NCBI RefSeq assembly: GCF_030410135.1
Contig: NZ_JAUGQQ010000002.1
Span: forward strand, 248,001 to 312,000
Source: Aequorivita aurantiaca
GTDB taxonomy: Bacteria > Bacteroidota > Bacteroidia > Flavobacteriales > Flavobacteriaceae
Direction of reading: 5' to 3'
Length of the DNA stretch: 64,000 nt
Shown here: one piece after another, positions 16,827 to 26,097 of the stretch
Numbering within the stretch: position 1 is the first letter of the stretch
Layout of the letters: each line of letters starts with the position of its first letter
Made by a program: the position numbers and the translations under genes
Notes under the pieces: model-generated
The model's database searches: none
Seen by the model: the letters and a program-made list of their open reading frames with translations, nothing else
What the model was told of the DNA's origin: nothing

Positions 16827-17510
16827 TTGGATTCGTTGGGCCGGAATATAGCGACCACTACCTCTGGGGCCATTACTTTTGCAGATTCAATAAAGAAACT
16901 AAATTCGCAGAAAGAAATCCAATATATTTCAGATGATGAATTAGAAGCTATGTCTTTCGCGAAGGGTTACAAAGAAAGGTTTACACTTTACAGTGATTTC
17001 TACACAAAATACAAAATCAAAAATGCAACTGTGGCCTTAGATAGTTTGCATCACCCAAATACTTCTTTTAATAGGTGGATGTATTCAAAAAATACAACTG
17101 TTGAAAAAATTAGGGCTAACCCATCGGCATTTTTCAATTTCATTATATCCAAAGTTCCTTTTTTTCTCTTTTTTTTCACGCCATTCTTTGCCTTATTTTT
17201 CTGGCTAATTTATTCAAAGCGGAAATACACTTATATGGAACATATGATTTTTATATTTCACATTTTCAGTTTCATATTTTTGGCCATGCTGCTCTTTAAA
17301 TTGCCCGATATGCTTTTTGGCACGGAAATTCTCCTCACTGTCCTCTTTCTTGTCATTGGTCCAATTTACTTTTATAAGGCATTGCGAAATTTTTATGGCC
17401 AAGGAAGAATGGTAACTTTAATAAAATTTGTATTTTTAAACACAGTGTTCATTATAGGATTAACTTTTGCCGCTACAATTTTTATAGCCGCAAGTGCAGC
17501 AATCTATTGA
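16827..17510 (+). pseudogene. DUF3667-type membrane protein lacking its N-terminal part
   Basis: The frame has no ATG near its start; TTG at 16827 is the only reasonable initiator and the frame opens at 16776 inside the preceding small gene. Residues about 100-227 hold four membrane segments, with FFALFFWLIYSKRKYTYMEH and IYFYKALRNFYGQG, a pattern I associate with DUF3667 proteins. Those normally begin with a zinc-ribbon (CxxC...CxxCGQ), which is absent here and not found between 16434 and 16826. Either the gene lost its 5' end or it is a short family variant. The stop overlaps the apaG start region. The family call is from recall, moderately sure. Confidence 0.5.
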
Positions 17511-17511
17511 A

Positions 17512-17898
17512 ATGGTACAACAAGTAACTCAAGGTATTAAGATTTCGGTTAAAACTAAATTTGACGGCACGTACTACAAAGATCGTGTTATGTTGTATGC
17601 GTTTAGTTACATGGTAACAATTGAAAATCAAAGTAAGGACACCGTGCAATTAACTTCCCGGAGTTGGATAATTAAGGACTCCCTCAATGGTATAGAAAGT
17701 ATAGAGGGCGAAGGTGTCATAGGGCAAAAACCAGTTCTAGCACCAGGTAAAAAATATGCCTATACCAGCAGCGCTTTGCTTTTCTCCCCATTTGGAGCGA
17801 TGAAAGGTTATTTCAATATGGTTAATTTTACTACTACTAGCGACTTTAGAGTTTCCATTCCGCTTTTTAATTTAAGCGCTCCATTCTCAACGAATTGA
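17512..17898 (+). CDS. apaG: ApaG domain protein (DUF525)
   Basis: 128 residues from the ATG at 17512, the usual ApaG length. The frame is open six codons earlier, but MVQQVTQGIKISVKTKFDGTY is the family start. The fibronectin-III-like core is seen in YMVTIENQSKDTVQLTSRSW, GEGVIGQKPVLAPGKKYAYTS and the MKGYFNMV segment with its Gly. ApaG has been linked to magnesium/cobalt resistance in Salmonella, but its molecular role is unsettled. It starts 1 nt after the stop of the truncated DUF3667 gene. Confidence 0.9.
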   Translation: MVQQVTQGIKISVKTKFDGTYYKDRVMLYAFSYMVTIENQSKDTVQLTSRSWIIKDSLNGIESIEGEGVIGQKPVLAPGKKYAYTSSALLFSPFGAMKGYFNMVNFTTTSDFRVSIPLFNLSAPFSTN

Positions 17899-17951
17899 CC
17901 AACTTCATCCATAGAGCATCTGCAATTTCCATAATTATTCAATAATAGTTG

Positions 17952-18665
17952 TTATGTCATTACGAAAGAAGAAGTTTCAATTTTCTGCGTCTGAAGATCT
18001 TCATATCGCATTTCAAGATTTCTTTCTTTTTTGACAATCTGGGTAATGCTTTTGGTTTTTATGAAACCTCTATCCATAATTAGATTACTGCTAACGTCCC
18101 CATCGCCGGCATTTTTATGAAAATGCAGCATTTCTTCCTTAGAAGCATCTACTTTATCAAATAAAAAGGAAGAAAACCACTGCTCGCGTTTCTTTTTAAG
18201 CATTTCGGGATATAAGGGAGAGGATGACCATATTTGAGGTTCCATACGTTCTTTGGAAAAATGATATTTTTGGCCATCCCAAACCAATTTTAATAATTGA
18301 ATTATACTATTCCAATCCACAATTATTGCTGTGAATGGCTCAATGTCATCGAAATCATAATCTTCTATTTGTAAATATACATTATTCGTTTTCAAAAGAT
18401 CCTTCACCACCAGCCCCCTACTCTTTCCGTAATATGGCCTGCGCTCGTGAGCCACAAATGCCCCGTTCATTAAACACACCACTCGGTTTCTTTCGCTAAG
18501 GCCAATCCAGGTTCCACCTGCAACCACATCTTTCGGATATAATAAACGTACTCCTTCCTCTTCATAAATTTTAGGTGGAATCGTTTCACGTCCGGGTGCT
18601 TCATCACGGTTGGATGTCAAAATAAAATTGTTTTTGGATTTTGGAACGAAGGTTATTGTGCACAT
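17952..18665 (-). CDS. NRDE family protein (TANGO2-like)
   Basis: 237 residues starting MCTITFVPKSKNNFILTSNRDE. Cys2 and the SNRDE motif (about 18-22) define the NRDE/TANGO2 family, which has an Ntn-hydrolase-like fold in which Cys2 could become the N-terminal nucleophile. GGTWIGLSERNRVVCLMNG is the second conserved block. Eukaryotic TANGO2 has been tied to haem and lipid handling; the bacterial role is not established. The gene is monocistronic and converges with apaG. Confidence 0.88.
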   Translation of the reverse strand: MCTITFVPKSKNNFILTSNRDEAPGRETIPPKIYEEEGVRLLYPKDVVAGGTWIGLSERNRVVCLMNGAFVAHERRPYYGKSRGLVVKDLLKTNNVYLQIEDYDFDDIEPFTAIIVDWNSIIQLLKLVWDGQKYHFSKERMEPQIWSSSPLYPEMLKKKREQWFSSFLFDKVDASKEEMLHFHKNAGDGDVSSNLIMDRGFIKTKSITQIVKKERNLEMRYEDLQTQKIETSSFVMT

Positions 18666-18842
18666 TTAAAATGGGATGTTCAAGGTTCAGTAAGTTCTTA
18701 AGTAATTATTATAATTCATTTTAATTTTCCATTCGTAAAACTAATGAATAGCGTCATTTTAGGTGGAAATAAAGTAAACATTTTTACGCCTAATATCCCA
18801 AAACTGCGACTTGCGACTGCCCTCTGAACATTAAAAAAATTG

Positions 18843-18850
18843 TACCTTTG
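18843..18850 (+). promoter_or_regulatory. Candidate -7 box for pruA
   Basis: TACCTTTG, an exact TAnnTTTG match, about 31 nt before the pruA ATG. The -33 region (around 18820) has no clear TTG. Confidence 0.5.
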
Positions 18851-18881
18851 CCATCTTCATAAATATTAAAATAAAAAAGTT

Positions 18882-20507
18882 ATGGGAAATGGATTTTTTG
18901 AAGTACCGATTGCAATAAACGAACCCGTTAAGAGCTATGCTCCAGGTTCACCGGAACGCGAGGAAGTGCTTGAAACTTATAGAAAAATGTATAAAGCCAA
19001 CATTGAAGTGCCTTTATATATTAATGGAAAAGAGGTTAAAACTAAAGAAACCGCAACAATGTCGCCCCCGCATGATCATAAACATGCATTGGGCATCTAT
19101 TATAAAGCAACCAAAAGAAATGTAGAAGAGGCCATTGAAACCGCATTGGAAGCTAGAAAAAAATGGGCAGTAATGCCTTGGGAACAACGCGCTGGAATCT
19201 TCCTTCGCGCCGCAGAATTGATTGCCGGGCCGTACCGTGCAAAAATTAACGCTGCCACTATGCTGGCCCAATCAAAAAATATTTACCAAGCCGAAATTGA
19301 CTCTGCCTGCGAACTTATTGATTTTTTGAGGTTCAATGTGCAGTATATGACTGAAATTTATGCCGAGCAGCCCGAGTCTACTTCGGCAGCTTGGAACCGC
19401 ATAGAATATAGACCTTTGGAAGGATTTATTTATGCAATTACTCCTTTTAACTTTACGGCTATAGCTGGTAATCTTCCGGCAAGTGCTGCATTGATGGGCA
19501 ACGTTGTGGTGTGGAAACCTAGTAACTCACAAGTTTATTCCGCCAAAATTATTATGGACGTTTTCCGCGAGGCTGGCGTTCCCGCAGGTGTAATAAACAT
19601 GGTGATGGGCGATGCTGCAATGATTTCAGATACTTTAATGGCAAGCCCAGATTTCAGTGGAGTCCATTTTACGGGATCCACAAATGTTTTTCAAGGCATT
19701 TGGAAAAAAATTGGCGATAACATTAAAACTTACAAAACCTATCCACGAATAGTTGGAGAAACCGGCGGGAAAGATTTTATCGTGGCTCACCAAAGTTCAA
19801 ACCCAAAGCAAGTTGCCACCGCGATGGCTCGAGGTGCCTTTGAATATCAAGGCCAAAAATGTAGTGCCGCAAGCCGATGCTATATTTCAAAAAATATTTG
19901 GGATGATGTAAAAAATTATTTACTGGATGACCTGCGATCCTTTAAAATGGGGACGCCTGAGGATATGGGCAATTTTATAAATGCCGTAATAAGTGAAAGT
20001 TCCTTTGACAAACTGGCCAGTTATATTGACTCTGCGAAAAATGACAAAAATGTGGAAATTATTGCTGGCGGAAATTATGATAAGAGCAAGGGTTACTTTA
20101 TTGAGCCAACCGTAATTGTGGTTAAAGATCCAAAATACACCACTATGTGTACCGAACTTTTTGGACCTGTACTTACCGTATATGTTTACGATGACAATAA
20201 ATGGGAAGAAACTCTGCATTTGGTTGACGAAACCAGTGAGTATGCCTTAACAGGCGCAGTTTTCAGCGAAGACAGATATGCTTTGGAAGTTGCTGTTAAA
20301 ATTCTTGAGAACGCTGCGGGTAATTTCTACATCAATGATAAACCTACGGGTGCCGTTGTTGGCCAACAACCTTTTGGAGGTGCGCGCGCCAGCGGAACCA
20401 ACGATAAAGCTGGAAGTAAGCAGAATCTCTATCGATGGATTTCCCCAAGGATGGTAAAGGAAACCTTCGTATCGCCTACGGATTATAGATATCCGTTTTT
20501 AGGATAA
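18882..20507 (+). CDS. pruA: L-glutamate gamma-semialdehyde (1-pyrroline-5-carboxylate) dehydrogenase
   Basis: NAD-dependent oxidation of glutamate semialdehyde to glutamate, the second step of proline breakdown (541 residues, typical of the single-domain form). The catalytic cysteine lies in YQGQKCSAASR at about residue 327, and the general base Glu in GETGGKDF at about 293. ITPFNFTAIAGNLPASAAL and VVWKPSN are the cofactor-binding segments. The C-terminal PFGGARASGTNDKAG is diagnostic for the delta-1-pyrroline-5-carboxylate subgroup of aldehyde dehydrogenases. No proline dehydrogenase domain is fused, and none is encoded nearby. A bidirectional terminator follows. Confidence 0.95.
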   Translation: MGNGFFEVPIAINEPVKSYAPGSPEREEVLETYRKMYKANIEVPLYINGKEVKTKETATMSPPHDHKHALGIYYKATKRNVEEAIETALEARKKWAVMPWEQRAGIFLRAAELIAGPYRAKINAATMLAQSKNIYQAEIDSACELIDFLRFNVQYMTEIYAEQPESTSAAWNRIEYRPLEGFIYAITPFNFTAIAGNLPASAALMGNVVVWKPSNSQVYSAKIIMDVFREAGVPAGVINMVMGDAAMISDTLMASPDFSGVHFTGSTNVFQGIWKKIGDNIKTYKTYPRIVGETGGKDFIVAHQSSNPKQVATAMARGAFEYQGQKCSAASRCYISKNIWDDVKNYLLDDLRSFKMGTPEDMGNFINAVISESSFDKLASYIDSAKNDKNVEIIAGGNYDKSKGYFIEPTVIVVKDPKYTTMCTELFGPVLTVYVYDDNKWEETLHLVDETSEYALTGAVFSEDRYALEVAVKILENAAGNFYINDKPTGAVVGQQPFGGARASGTNDKAGSKQNLYRWISPRMVKETFVSPTDYRYPFLG

Positions 20508-20523
20508 AAATAAAATCAAATAC

Positions 20524-20560
20524 AAAAAGCCTCGGCACCCTATTGGAACCGAGGCTTTTT
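20524..20560. terminator. Bidirectional terminator between pruA and the SIMPL gene
   Basis: AAAAAGCCTCGG / CCGAGGCTTTTT, a perfect 12-bp stem with 13-nt loop. The A-run and T-run on either side let it act for both convergent genes. Confidence 0.9.
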
Positions 20561-20578
20561 CATTTTACTAACAGGAAT

Positions 20579-21265
20579 TTAATTTAAAAGAAAACTAACG
20601 TTAACGGTTAATTTTATTTCCATTTCCCCAAGAGCTATGGTCTGCTCACCACCTCCCGCTGCGGAATCCATCATCGCCATTTTATACATAGGTCTTGGTT
20701 GGGATGTATTGTCAAATTCGCTTACCGATACGGCTTTTCCAATAGTTTGGTTCAAAGCAGTTGCATATTCCTTGGCTTTCATTTGTGCATTCTGAACAGC
20801 TTTTTTACGGGCTTCACTTTTCAAAGACTCCTCTTTTGAAGAAGAAAAGTTAACGCCATCAATGCGGTTAATTCCGGTATCCATTAAACCCTTCATTACA
20901 GTTTCATATTGGGAAAGATCGCGAAGTTTCACCGAAAGCGCCTGATTTGCTGCAAAAGTGTAGGTTTTACTGTTGTAATCATAATTTTTGCTAAGGTTCA
21001 TATATTCGGTTTTTACGTCTTTATCGGCAATATTCATTTTCTTTAGAAATTTTATTACCTCATTAATTGTCGCATCGTTCTGCTCTTTCAACGTTTTTGT
21101 GTTCTCGCCGGTATTCTCTACACGGATGTTAATTGTTACCTCATCGGGCACAACGCGAACAATGCCTTCCCCGGCAACGTCTATTGTATTTGGTGGTAAT
21201 GTATTCTGTGCCATCATAGCGGTTGTAGTTATTGCTAAAATTAAAAGTGTTTGTAAAGTTTTCAT
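20579..21265 (-). CDS. SIMPL domain (DUF541) periplasmic protein
   Basis: 228 residues with signal peptide MKTLQTLLILAITTTAMMAQ. The DUF541 pattern is visible: IDVAGEGIVRVVPDEVTINI near residue 28, a middle RDLSQYETVMKGLMDTGINR, and the EEESL-like SSKEESLKSEARKKAVQNAQ helix. The family includes the YggE-type oxidative-stress protein of E. coli and other oligomeric periplasmic proteins; biochemical role unclear. Monocistronic. Confidence 0.88.
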   Translation of the reverse strand: MKTLQTLLILAITTTAMMAQNTLPPNTIDVAGEGIVRVVPDEVTINIRVENTGENTKTLKEQNDATINEVIKFLKKMNIADKDVKTEYMNLSKNYDYNSKTYTFAANQALSVKLRDLSQYETVMKGLMDTGINRIDGVNFSSSKEESLKSEARKKAVQNAQMKAKEYATALNQTIGKAVSVSEFDNTSQPRPMYKMAMMDSAAGGGEQTIALGEMEIKLTVNVSFLLN

Positions 21266-21311
21266 ATTTTTTCTTCTATTTGTTATTGTATGTTTTTTCT
21301 CTTTTTATAAA

Positions 21312-21962
21312 TTATAATTTTCCCAATTTATGCAGCACGAACAAAAGTATAAGCGGCACAGCCAAAAGCACGACAATCCAAAGGCTGGTTTGGAATAAAT
21401 ATGGTGCGAAAATCAACGTTAGCACATAACCGCCAATTGCCCCACCAATGTGGGCATCGTGACCAATATTTCCTAATCTTTTTTTCATTCCGTAGATGGA
21501 ATACAACAAATATGCCATTCCAAAAAGCCACGCAGGAATGGGTATTGGAATAAAGAAAAGATAAAGCCCCATATCCGGAAAAAATAATATTGCGGAATAC
21601 AATATGCCCATGACCGCTCCACTAGCCCCAATAGCGCTGTAATGATATTCATCTTTATGGAAATAGAAAGAAAGCAGATTTCCAATAAGTAAACTCGCAA
21701 CGTAAATGATGACAAAATATGTAACACCAACGCTCATAATTACCACTGGAGCGAAAAAATAAAGCGTTAGCATATTGAACAAAAGATGTGAAAAATCTGC
21801 ATGTAGAAATGCTGAACTGAACATACGGATCTGTTCCCCACGGCGAATTCCCGCAATGTTGAATTTATATTTTTCAAAAAATGAAAAATCATTGAAACCC
21901 TTCATTGAAATAATAACGTTGGCGGCAATAATTATGATGGTTGCTATATCTAAGTTTTGCAT
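21312..21962 (-). CDS. Rhomboid family intramembrane serine protease
   Basis: 216 residues with six membrane segments. The catalytic dyad is Ser115 in GASGAVMG and His171 in HDAHIGGAIGG. The first-loop motif FLHADFSHLLFNM (52-64) gives the conserved His54, His59 and Asn63. It would cleave membrane-anchored substrates within the bilayer of the inner membrane; substrates are unknown. It lies 46 nt downstream of nothing on its strand and 46 nt upstream of the SIMPL gene, so the two may be co-transcribed. Confidence 0.92.
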   Translation of the reverse strand: MQNLDIATIIIIAANVIISMKGFNDFSFFEKYKFNIAGIRRGEQIRMFSSAFLHADFSHLLFNMLTLYFFAPVVIMSVGVTYFVIIYVASLLIGNLLSFYFHKDEYHYSAIGASGAVMGILYSAILFFPDMGLYLFFIPIPIPAWLFGMAYLLYSIYGMKKRLGNIGHDAHIGGAIGGYVLTLIFAPYLFQTSLWIVVLLAVPLILLFVLHKLGKL

Positions 21963-22067
21963 TTGTTTAAGTGATTATTGAATTGATAAGGTATTTTTAA
22001 ATGTTTGGCGCAAACCTTGAAATTTTAAACCTTATGGTTTCCATATGTTTCTTGCGATAAAATTAAT

Positions 22068-22075
22068 TAGTTTTG
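22068..22075 (+). promoter_or_regulatory. Candidate -7 box for the LpxL-like gene
   Basis: TAGTTTTG matches TAnnTTTG and ends 13 nt before the ATG at 22089, which predicts a very short leader. A TTG at 22052-22054 is closer than the usual -33 spacing. Confidence 0.4.
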
Positions 22076-22088
22076 CGGAATAATTTTT

Positions 22089-22964
22089 ATGCAAAGATTG
22101 CTTTATATCCTGGTTTATCCAATTCTTTGGCTACTTTCAAAAATGCCTATGGGCATTTTATACTTTAAATCCAGCGCGCTCTATATTCTTGTTTACTACG
22201 TTGTCGGCTACCGTAAAAAAGTAGTAATGGAAAACCTGGCGCTTGTTTTTCCGCAAAAAACACAGCGTGAAAGAAACCAAATCGCTCAAAAATTCTACAA
22301 ACACTTGTGCGATATAATTTTTGAAACCATAAAAGCCTTTACTATTTCCGAAAAGGAAATCCGCAAACGATTTGTGGTTACCAATGCCGAAATACTCGAC
22401 AATTATTATGAAAATGACCGAAGCATTTTGCTTATGGCCGGCCATTACGGCAACTGGGAATGGAGCGGGATTCTGAATAAATTGATGCAACATCAGGCAC
22501 ACGCTGTTTATAAACCCTTAGACAGCCAGCAATTTGATGCGTTGGTAAAAAAAACACGGGAGCATTTTGGCGGTATAATTGTAAGCAACAAAAAAATTGT
22601 TGGCGTGCTTTTCCGAAAATGGAAAAAGGGAGTTAAGACCCTAACCTATATTCTATCAGACCAAACCCCAAAAGCAGGTGCATATAAACATCGTGATACT
22701 TTTATGGGAATAGATGTTCCAGTATTTACCGGTACTGAGGAATTGGCCAAAAAGTTAGATTTTTCAGTGCTCTATCTAAAAGTTGAAAAGGAAAAACGAG
22801 GATATTACACCGCTACCTTCGTTCCTTTGGCGGATAACCCCAAGGAATATGATGACTTTCAAATCACACGAATGTTTTTTGATGCTTTGGAAATCCAAAT
22901 CCGGGAGAAGCCAGAATATTATTTATGGTCCCACAAACGGTGGAAGCTTCGCAAAAGGAATTGA
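22089..22964 (+). CDS. Lipid A biosynthesis acyltransferase (LpxL/HtrB family)
   Basis: Late acyltransferase of lipid A (291 residues), inner-membrane-associated. The HX4E catalytic motif is His119/Glu124 in AGHYGNWEW. DQTPKAG at about 198 and the FTGTEELAKKLD block match the family. An N-terminal hydrophobic segment anchors it. It adds a secondary acyl chain using acyl-ACP; chain choice cannot be read from sequence. Its stop codon directly abuts the stop of the convergent glmM, with no base between. Confidence 0.9.
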   Translation: MQRLLYILVYPILWLLSKMPMGILYFKSSALYILVYYVVGYRKKVVMENLALVFPQKTQRERNQIAQKFYKHLCDIIFETIKAFTISEKEIRKRFVVTNAEILDNYYENDRSILLMAGHYGNWEWSGILNKLMQHQAHAVYKPLDSQQFDALVKKTREHFGGIIVSNKKIVGVLFRKWKKGVKTLTYILSDQTPKAGAYKHRDTFMGIDVPVFTGTEELAKKLDFSVLYLKVEKEKRGYYTATFVPLADNPKEYDDFQITRMFFDALEIQIREKPEYYLWSHKRWKLRKRN

Positions 22965-24353
22965 TTATTGGCCCGCAACTGCTTTTATTTCCAAAATTAT
23001 TTTATCGGCTAAACTATCTGCTTCCTCTTGGCTTTTGGCCTCGGTATAAATTCTGATGATTGGTTCTGTGTTTGACTTTCTAAGGTGAACCCAATTTTCA
23101 GCAAAGTCAATTTTTACACCGTCAATCGTATTTATTTCTTCCGATCCATATTTTGCTTCCATCGCTTTTAAAATTGCATCAACGTCCAATTGTGGCGTTA
23201 ATTCAATCTTCTTTTTGCTCATAAAATAAGCGGTGTATTTTTTCCGAAGTTCACTCACGGCAATTTTTTCTTCGGCCAAAAAGGTTAAAAACAAAGCAAT
23301 CCCAACTAAACTATCGCGACCGTAATGCAGTTCTGGATAAATAATTCCTCCATTCCCCTCACCTCCTATCACGGCATTGGTTTCTTTCATTATTTCAACA
23401 ACATTCACTTCGCCAACGGCGCTTGCGGTATAAATTGCGCCGTGTTTTTCGGTAACATCGCGCAAGGCACGGGAAGATGACATATTTGAAACTGTGTTTC
23501 CGGGAGTGTTTTGCAAAACATAATCGGCAACGGCAACTAAGGTATATTCCTCACCAAACATTTCTCCTTTTTCGTCAACAAAGGCAAGTCGGTCAACATC
23601 GGGATCTACCACAATTCCGAAATCGGCATTATTTTCTACGACACTTTTCATCAAATCACCCAAATGTTCCTTTAATGGTTCCGGATTGTGCGGAAATTCT
23701 CCATTTGGAGTGCAATGCAGCTTTATAGGTTGGACACCCAGTGCTTCCAGAAGCATCGGTACGGCAATACCTCCGGTGGAATTTACAGCATCAACCACTA
23801 CCTTAAAATTGGCATCCTTAATAGCATCTGCCTTTACTAATGGCAAGTTTAAAATTTCATCAATATGCAAGTCAATGTAAGCATCATTTTTATGGATTTC
23901 ACCCAAATTGTCCACTTCAGCAAATTCAATAGTTCCATTTTCGGCAATATCCAATATTTGCTGTCCGGCTTCCGCATTTAAAAATTCCCCTTTATTGTTC
24001 AGCAGTTTCAAGGCATTCCACTGTTTTGGGTTATGACTCGCCGTTAAAATGATGCCCCCATCCGCATGTTCCATGGCTACTGCCATTTCAACCGTGGGGG
24101 TGGTTGACAGGTTTAGGTCAATGACCGTGATGCCCATGCCAACTAGGGTGTTCATTACTAATTGTTGCATCATTTCACCAGAAATACGTGCATCGCGGCC
24201 CACAATCACTTTATAATTTTCCTTATTTCGTTGCTTCTTTATCCAACTTCCATAGGCCGCTGCATATTTTACCGCGTCAATAGGTGTTAAGTTATTGCCT
24301 TGGCTTCCGCCAATGGTTCCTCGAATTCCAGAAATTGATTTTATAAGGGTCAT
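22965..24353 (-). CDS. glmM: Phosphoglucosamine mutase
   Basis: Interconverts glucosamine-6-phosphate and glucosamine-1-phosphate, feeding UDP-GlcNAc for peptidoglycan and lipopolysaccharide. 462 residues, alpha-D-phosphohexomutase fold. The phosphoserine is Ser106 in TASHNPKQWNALK. The metal loop is DPDVDRLAF (about 251-259). The sugar-binding GGEGNGG is at about 327, and the phosphate loop near the end is LRKSNTEPIIRIY. Related phosphomannomutases share these motifs, so glmM is the likely rather than certain activity. Confidence 0.88.
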   Translation of the reverse strand: MTLIKSISGIRGTIGGSQGNNLTPIDAVKYAAAYGSWIKKQRNKENYKVIVGRDARISGEMMQQLVMNTLVGMGITVIDLNLSTTPTVEMAVAMEHADGGIILTASHNPKQWNALKLLNNKGEFLNAEAGQQILDIAENGTIEFAEVDNLGEIHKNDAYIDLHIDEILNLPLVKADAIKDANFKVVVDAVNSTGGIAVPMLLEALGVQPIKLHCTPNGEFPHNPEPLKEHLGDLMKSVVENNADFGIVVDPDVDRLAFVDEKGEMFGEEYTLVAVADYVLQNTPGNTVSNMSSSRALRDVTEKHGAIYTASAVGEVNVVEIMKETNAVIGGEGNGGIIYPELHYGRDSLVGIALFLTFLAEEKIAVSELRKKYTAYFMSKKKIELTPQLDVDAILKAMEAKYGSEEINTIDGVKIDFAENWVHLRKSNTEPIIRIYTEAKSQEEADSLADKIILEIKAVAGQ

Positions 24354-24401
24354 TTTTTAATGTTTTTAAGGATTAGAATTTTGATTATTTCAATGAAAAT
24401 A

Positions 24402-25472
24402 TTAACTCCTGAACTTATTCTTCAATTTTAAAAAATATAGCTCAAAATAAACATAGGAAAAATGCGCCACCAAAAGCGTTCCAGCGAAGGTGAGCAGATG
24501 CAATAATACTATGGCCAAGATTTTATTAATATTCTGTAGCATTTCCATTTTCAGAAACAAAAATACAACTGCATTTAAAACAATGGCGTGATACATATAA
24601 ATTCCGTATGATATACTTCCGAAATGGTTCAAAAGTTTGTTATTCAATTCCAACCCCCGATTGTTAAAGGCTATGGTGTGGATAAACAACGAAAACAATA
24701 AACAAGTGATCAGTGACCGAAGCCACAAAGGTTCCATCAAAAAGAAATCCGTTGTGAAATAAAGAATGGTTGCAATACAAATTAAGGCCGGTACAATTGC
24801 CCAACGTTTTAAGAAATCAAGATTTTTCCTTTCTTCCAAAATAGCTATAATTCCTCCAGAAAATAAATAGAAAAACACGAAAGAATATTTTCGCAGCACC
24901 TCAAAAACGTCGCTCCAAAAAATGAAAAAATACAAAAGGAATAGAATGCCCAAAGCTCTTAGTACCCATTTCACTTTTATAAAAAACAACATGGGTGCGA
25001 TTATAAGATAAAATTGTTCCTCAATGCCAATGGACCAAAGAATTTCAAGAATACCGCCGGGCTCGAATTGCTTTGCGAAAACATTTGGAAGAAAAAAAAC
25101 GTTGTAAAAAAACGCTTCTTTCCAAGTATAATTTATTTCAAATGGAATATTCAGAGAAGGTAATATTACGTTGTAAAACAATAGTCCGAAGCCCAAAACT
25201 AAATAGTAAAGCGGGAAAATCCGAAGCACCCTCCGCACGTAAAAATCCTTTATTGAAAATGCATCGCGAAGTTTTGCTCGGTAAATAATGCGTATTATCA
25301 AAAAACCACTCAACACAAAAAACATATATACTGCCTCTAAACCGCGATGGTATAAGGGAAAGCCATCAAAATATGGTAAACCCTGATTGCGCGAAAGTTG
25401 TGGCAAGTGAAAAAGCAACACGAGGGAAGCAAGAAAAAACCGCAGTGGGTCCAAATTTGGTAACCTGTTCAA
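24402..25472 (-). CDS. Acyltransferase family 3 membrane protein (OafA/YrhL-like)
   Basis: 356 residues with about ten membrane segments. The start NRLPNLDPLRFFLASLVLLFHL carries the R..A...V...H pattern of acyltransferase-3 proteins, with the key His at about 22. FFVLSGFLIIRII and WSIGIEEQFYLI are further hallmarks, the latter near residue 150. Members O-acetylate or otherwise acylate cell-surface sugars. The substrate is unknown; neighbours glmM and the LpxL-like gene suggest envelope polysaccharide work but are on mixed strands. Confidence 0.88.
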   Translation of the reverse strand: MNRLPNLDPLRFFLASLVLLFHLPQLSRNQGLPYFDGFPLYHRGLEAVYMFFVLSGFLIIRIIYRAKLRDAFSIKDFYVRRVLRIFPLYYLVLGFGLLFYNVILPSLNIPFEINYTWKEAFFYNVFFLPNVFAKQFEPGGILEILWSIGIEEQFYLIIAPMLFFIKVKWVLRALGILFLLYFFIFWSDVFEVLRKYSFVFFYLFSGGIIAILEERKNLDFLKRWAIVPALICIATILYFTTDFFLMEPLWLRSLITCLLFSLFIHTIAFNNRGLELNNKLLNHFGSISYGIYMYHAIVLNAVVFLFLKMEMLQNINKILAIVLLHLLTFAGTLLVAHFSYVYFELYFLKLKNKFRS

Positions 25473-25490
25473 ATTTCAGTTTTTACAGGC

Positions 25491-25498
25491 CAAAAATA
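25491..25498 (-). promoter_or_regulatory. Candidate -7 box for the acyltransferase-3 gene
   Basis: Reads TATTTTTG on the minus strand, 18 nt before the ATG at 25472. It sits in a 40-bp divergent spacer shared with the acpH-like gene. Confidence 0.4.
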
Positions 25499-25512
25499 CA
25501 TATATTTATTGA

Positions 25513-26097
25513 ATGAATTTTTTGGCCCATATTTATCTTTCCGGAAACGAAGAAGGCATTATCATAGGTAATTTTATTGCCGATGGAATTAAGGGAAAAC
25601 GCTATGAAAAATTTCCGCCGGCAATTGCAAAGGGAATATTGCTGCACCGCAGAATAGACAGTTTTACGGATGCCCATCCCATAGTGCAGCAAAGTACGGC
25701 GAGGCTTCACAAAAATTATAGCCATTACAGCGGAGTGATCGTGGATATTTTATACGATCACTTTTTGGCAAAAAACTGGCGCAATTATTCTGACCAGCCT
25801 TTGGATGAATTTGTACAGGATTTTTATGCATTGCTTCGGAAAAATTTCACCATTCTTCCCGCGCGAATTCAAAAAATGATGCCCTATATGATTGCCGACA
25901 ACTGGTTGCTGAGTTATGAATCTGTTGAAGGAATAGGTAAAATTTTGGCACAGATGAACGTAAGAACAAAAGGAATTTCCAGAATGGATTTAGCCGTTGC
26001 GGAACTCGAAATTTATTACGACGATTTTGAAGCAGAGTTCAAATCCTTTTTCAACGAATTGATTGTCTTTTCCAAACAAAAACTAATTGAACTATGA
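25513..26097 (+). CDS. Acyl carrier protein phosphodiesterase-like protein (AcpH, DUF479)
   Basis: 194 residues with the start [20 protein letters not shown], then [16 protein letters not shown] and [13 protein letters not shown]. These give the conserved His/Asp set of the AcpH family, an HD-like metal phosphodiesterase that removes phosphopantetheine from ACP. The gene overlaps the following gamma-glutamyltransferase gene by 4 nt (ATGA), so the two are translationally coupled. A functional link between ACP turnover and glutathione-type peptides is not obvious. Confidence 0.88.
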   Translation: MNFLAHIYLSGNEEGIIIGNFIADGIKGKRYEKFPPAIAKGILLHRRIDSFTDAHPIVQQSTARLHKNYSHYSGVIVDILYDHFLAKNWRNYSDQPLDEFVQDFYALLRKNFTILPARIQKMMPYMIADNWLLSYESVEGIGKILAQMNVRTKGISRMDLAVAELEIYYDDFEAEFKSFFNELIVFSKQKLIEL

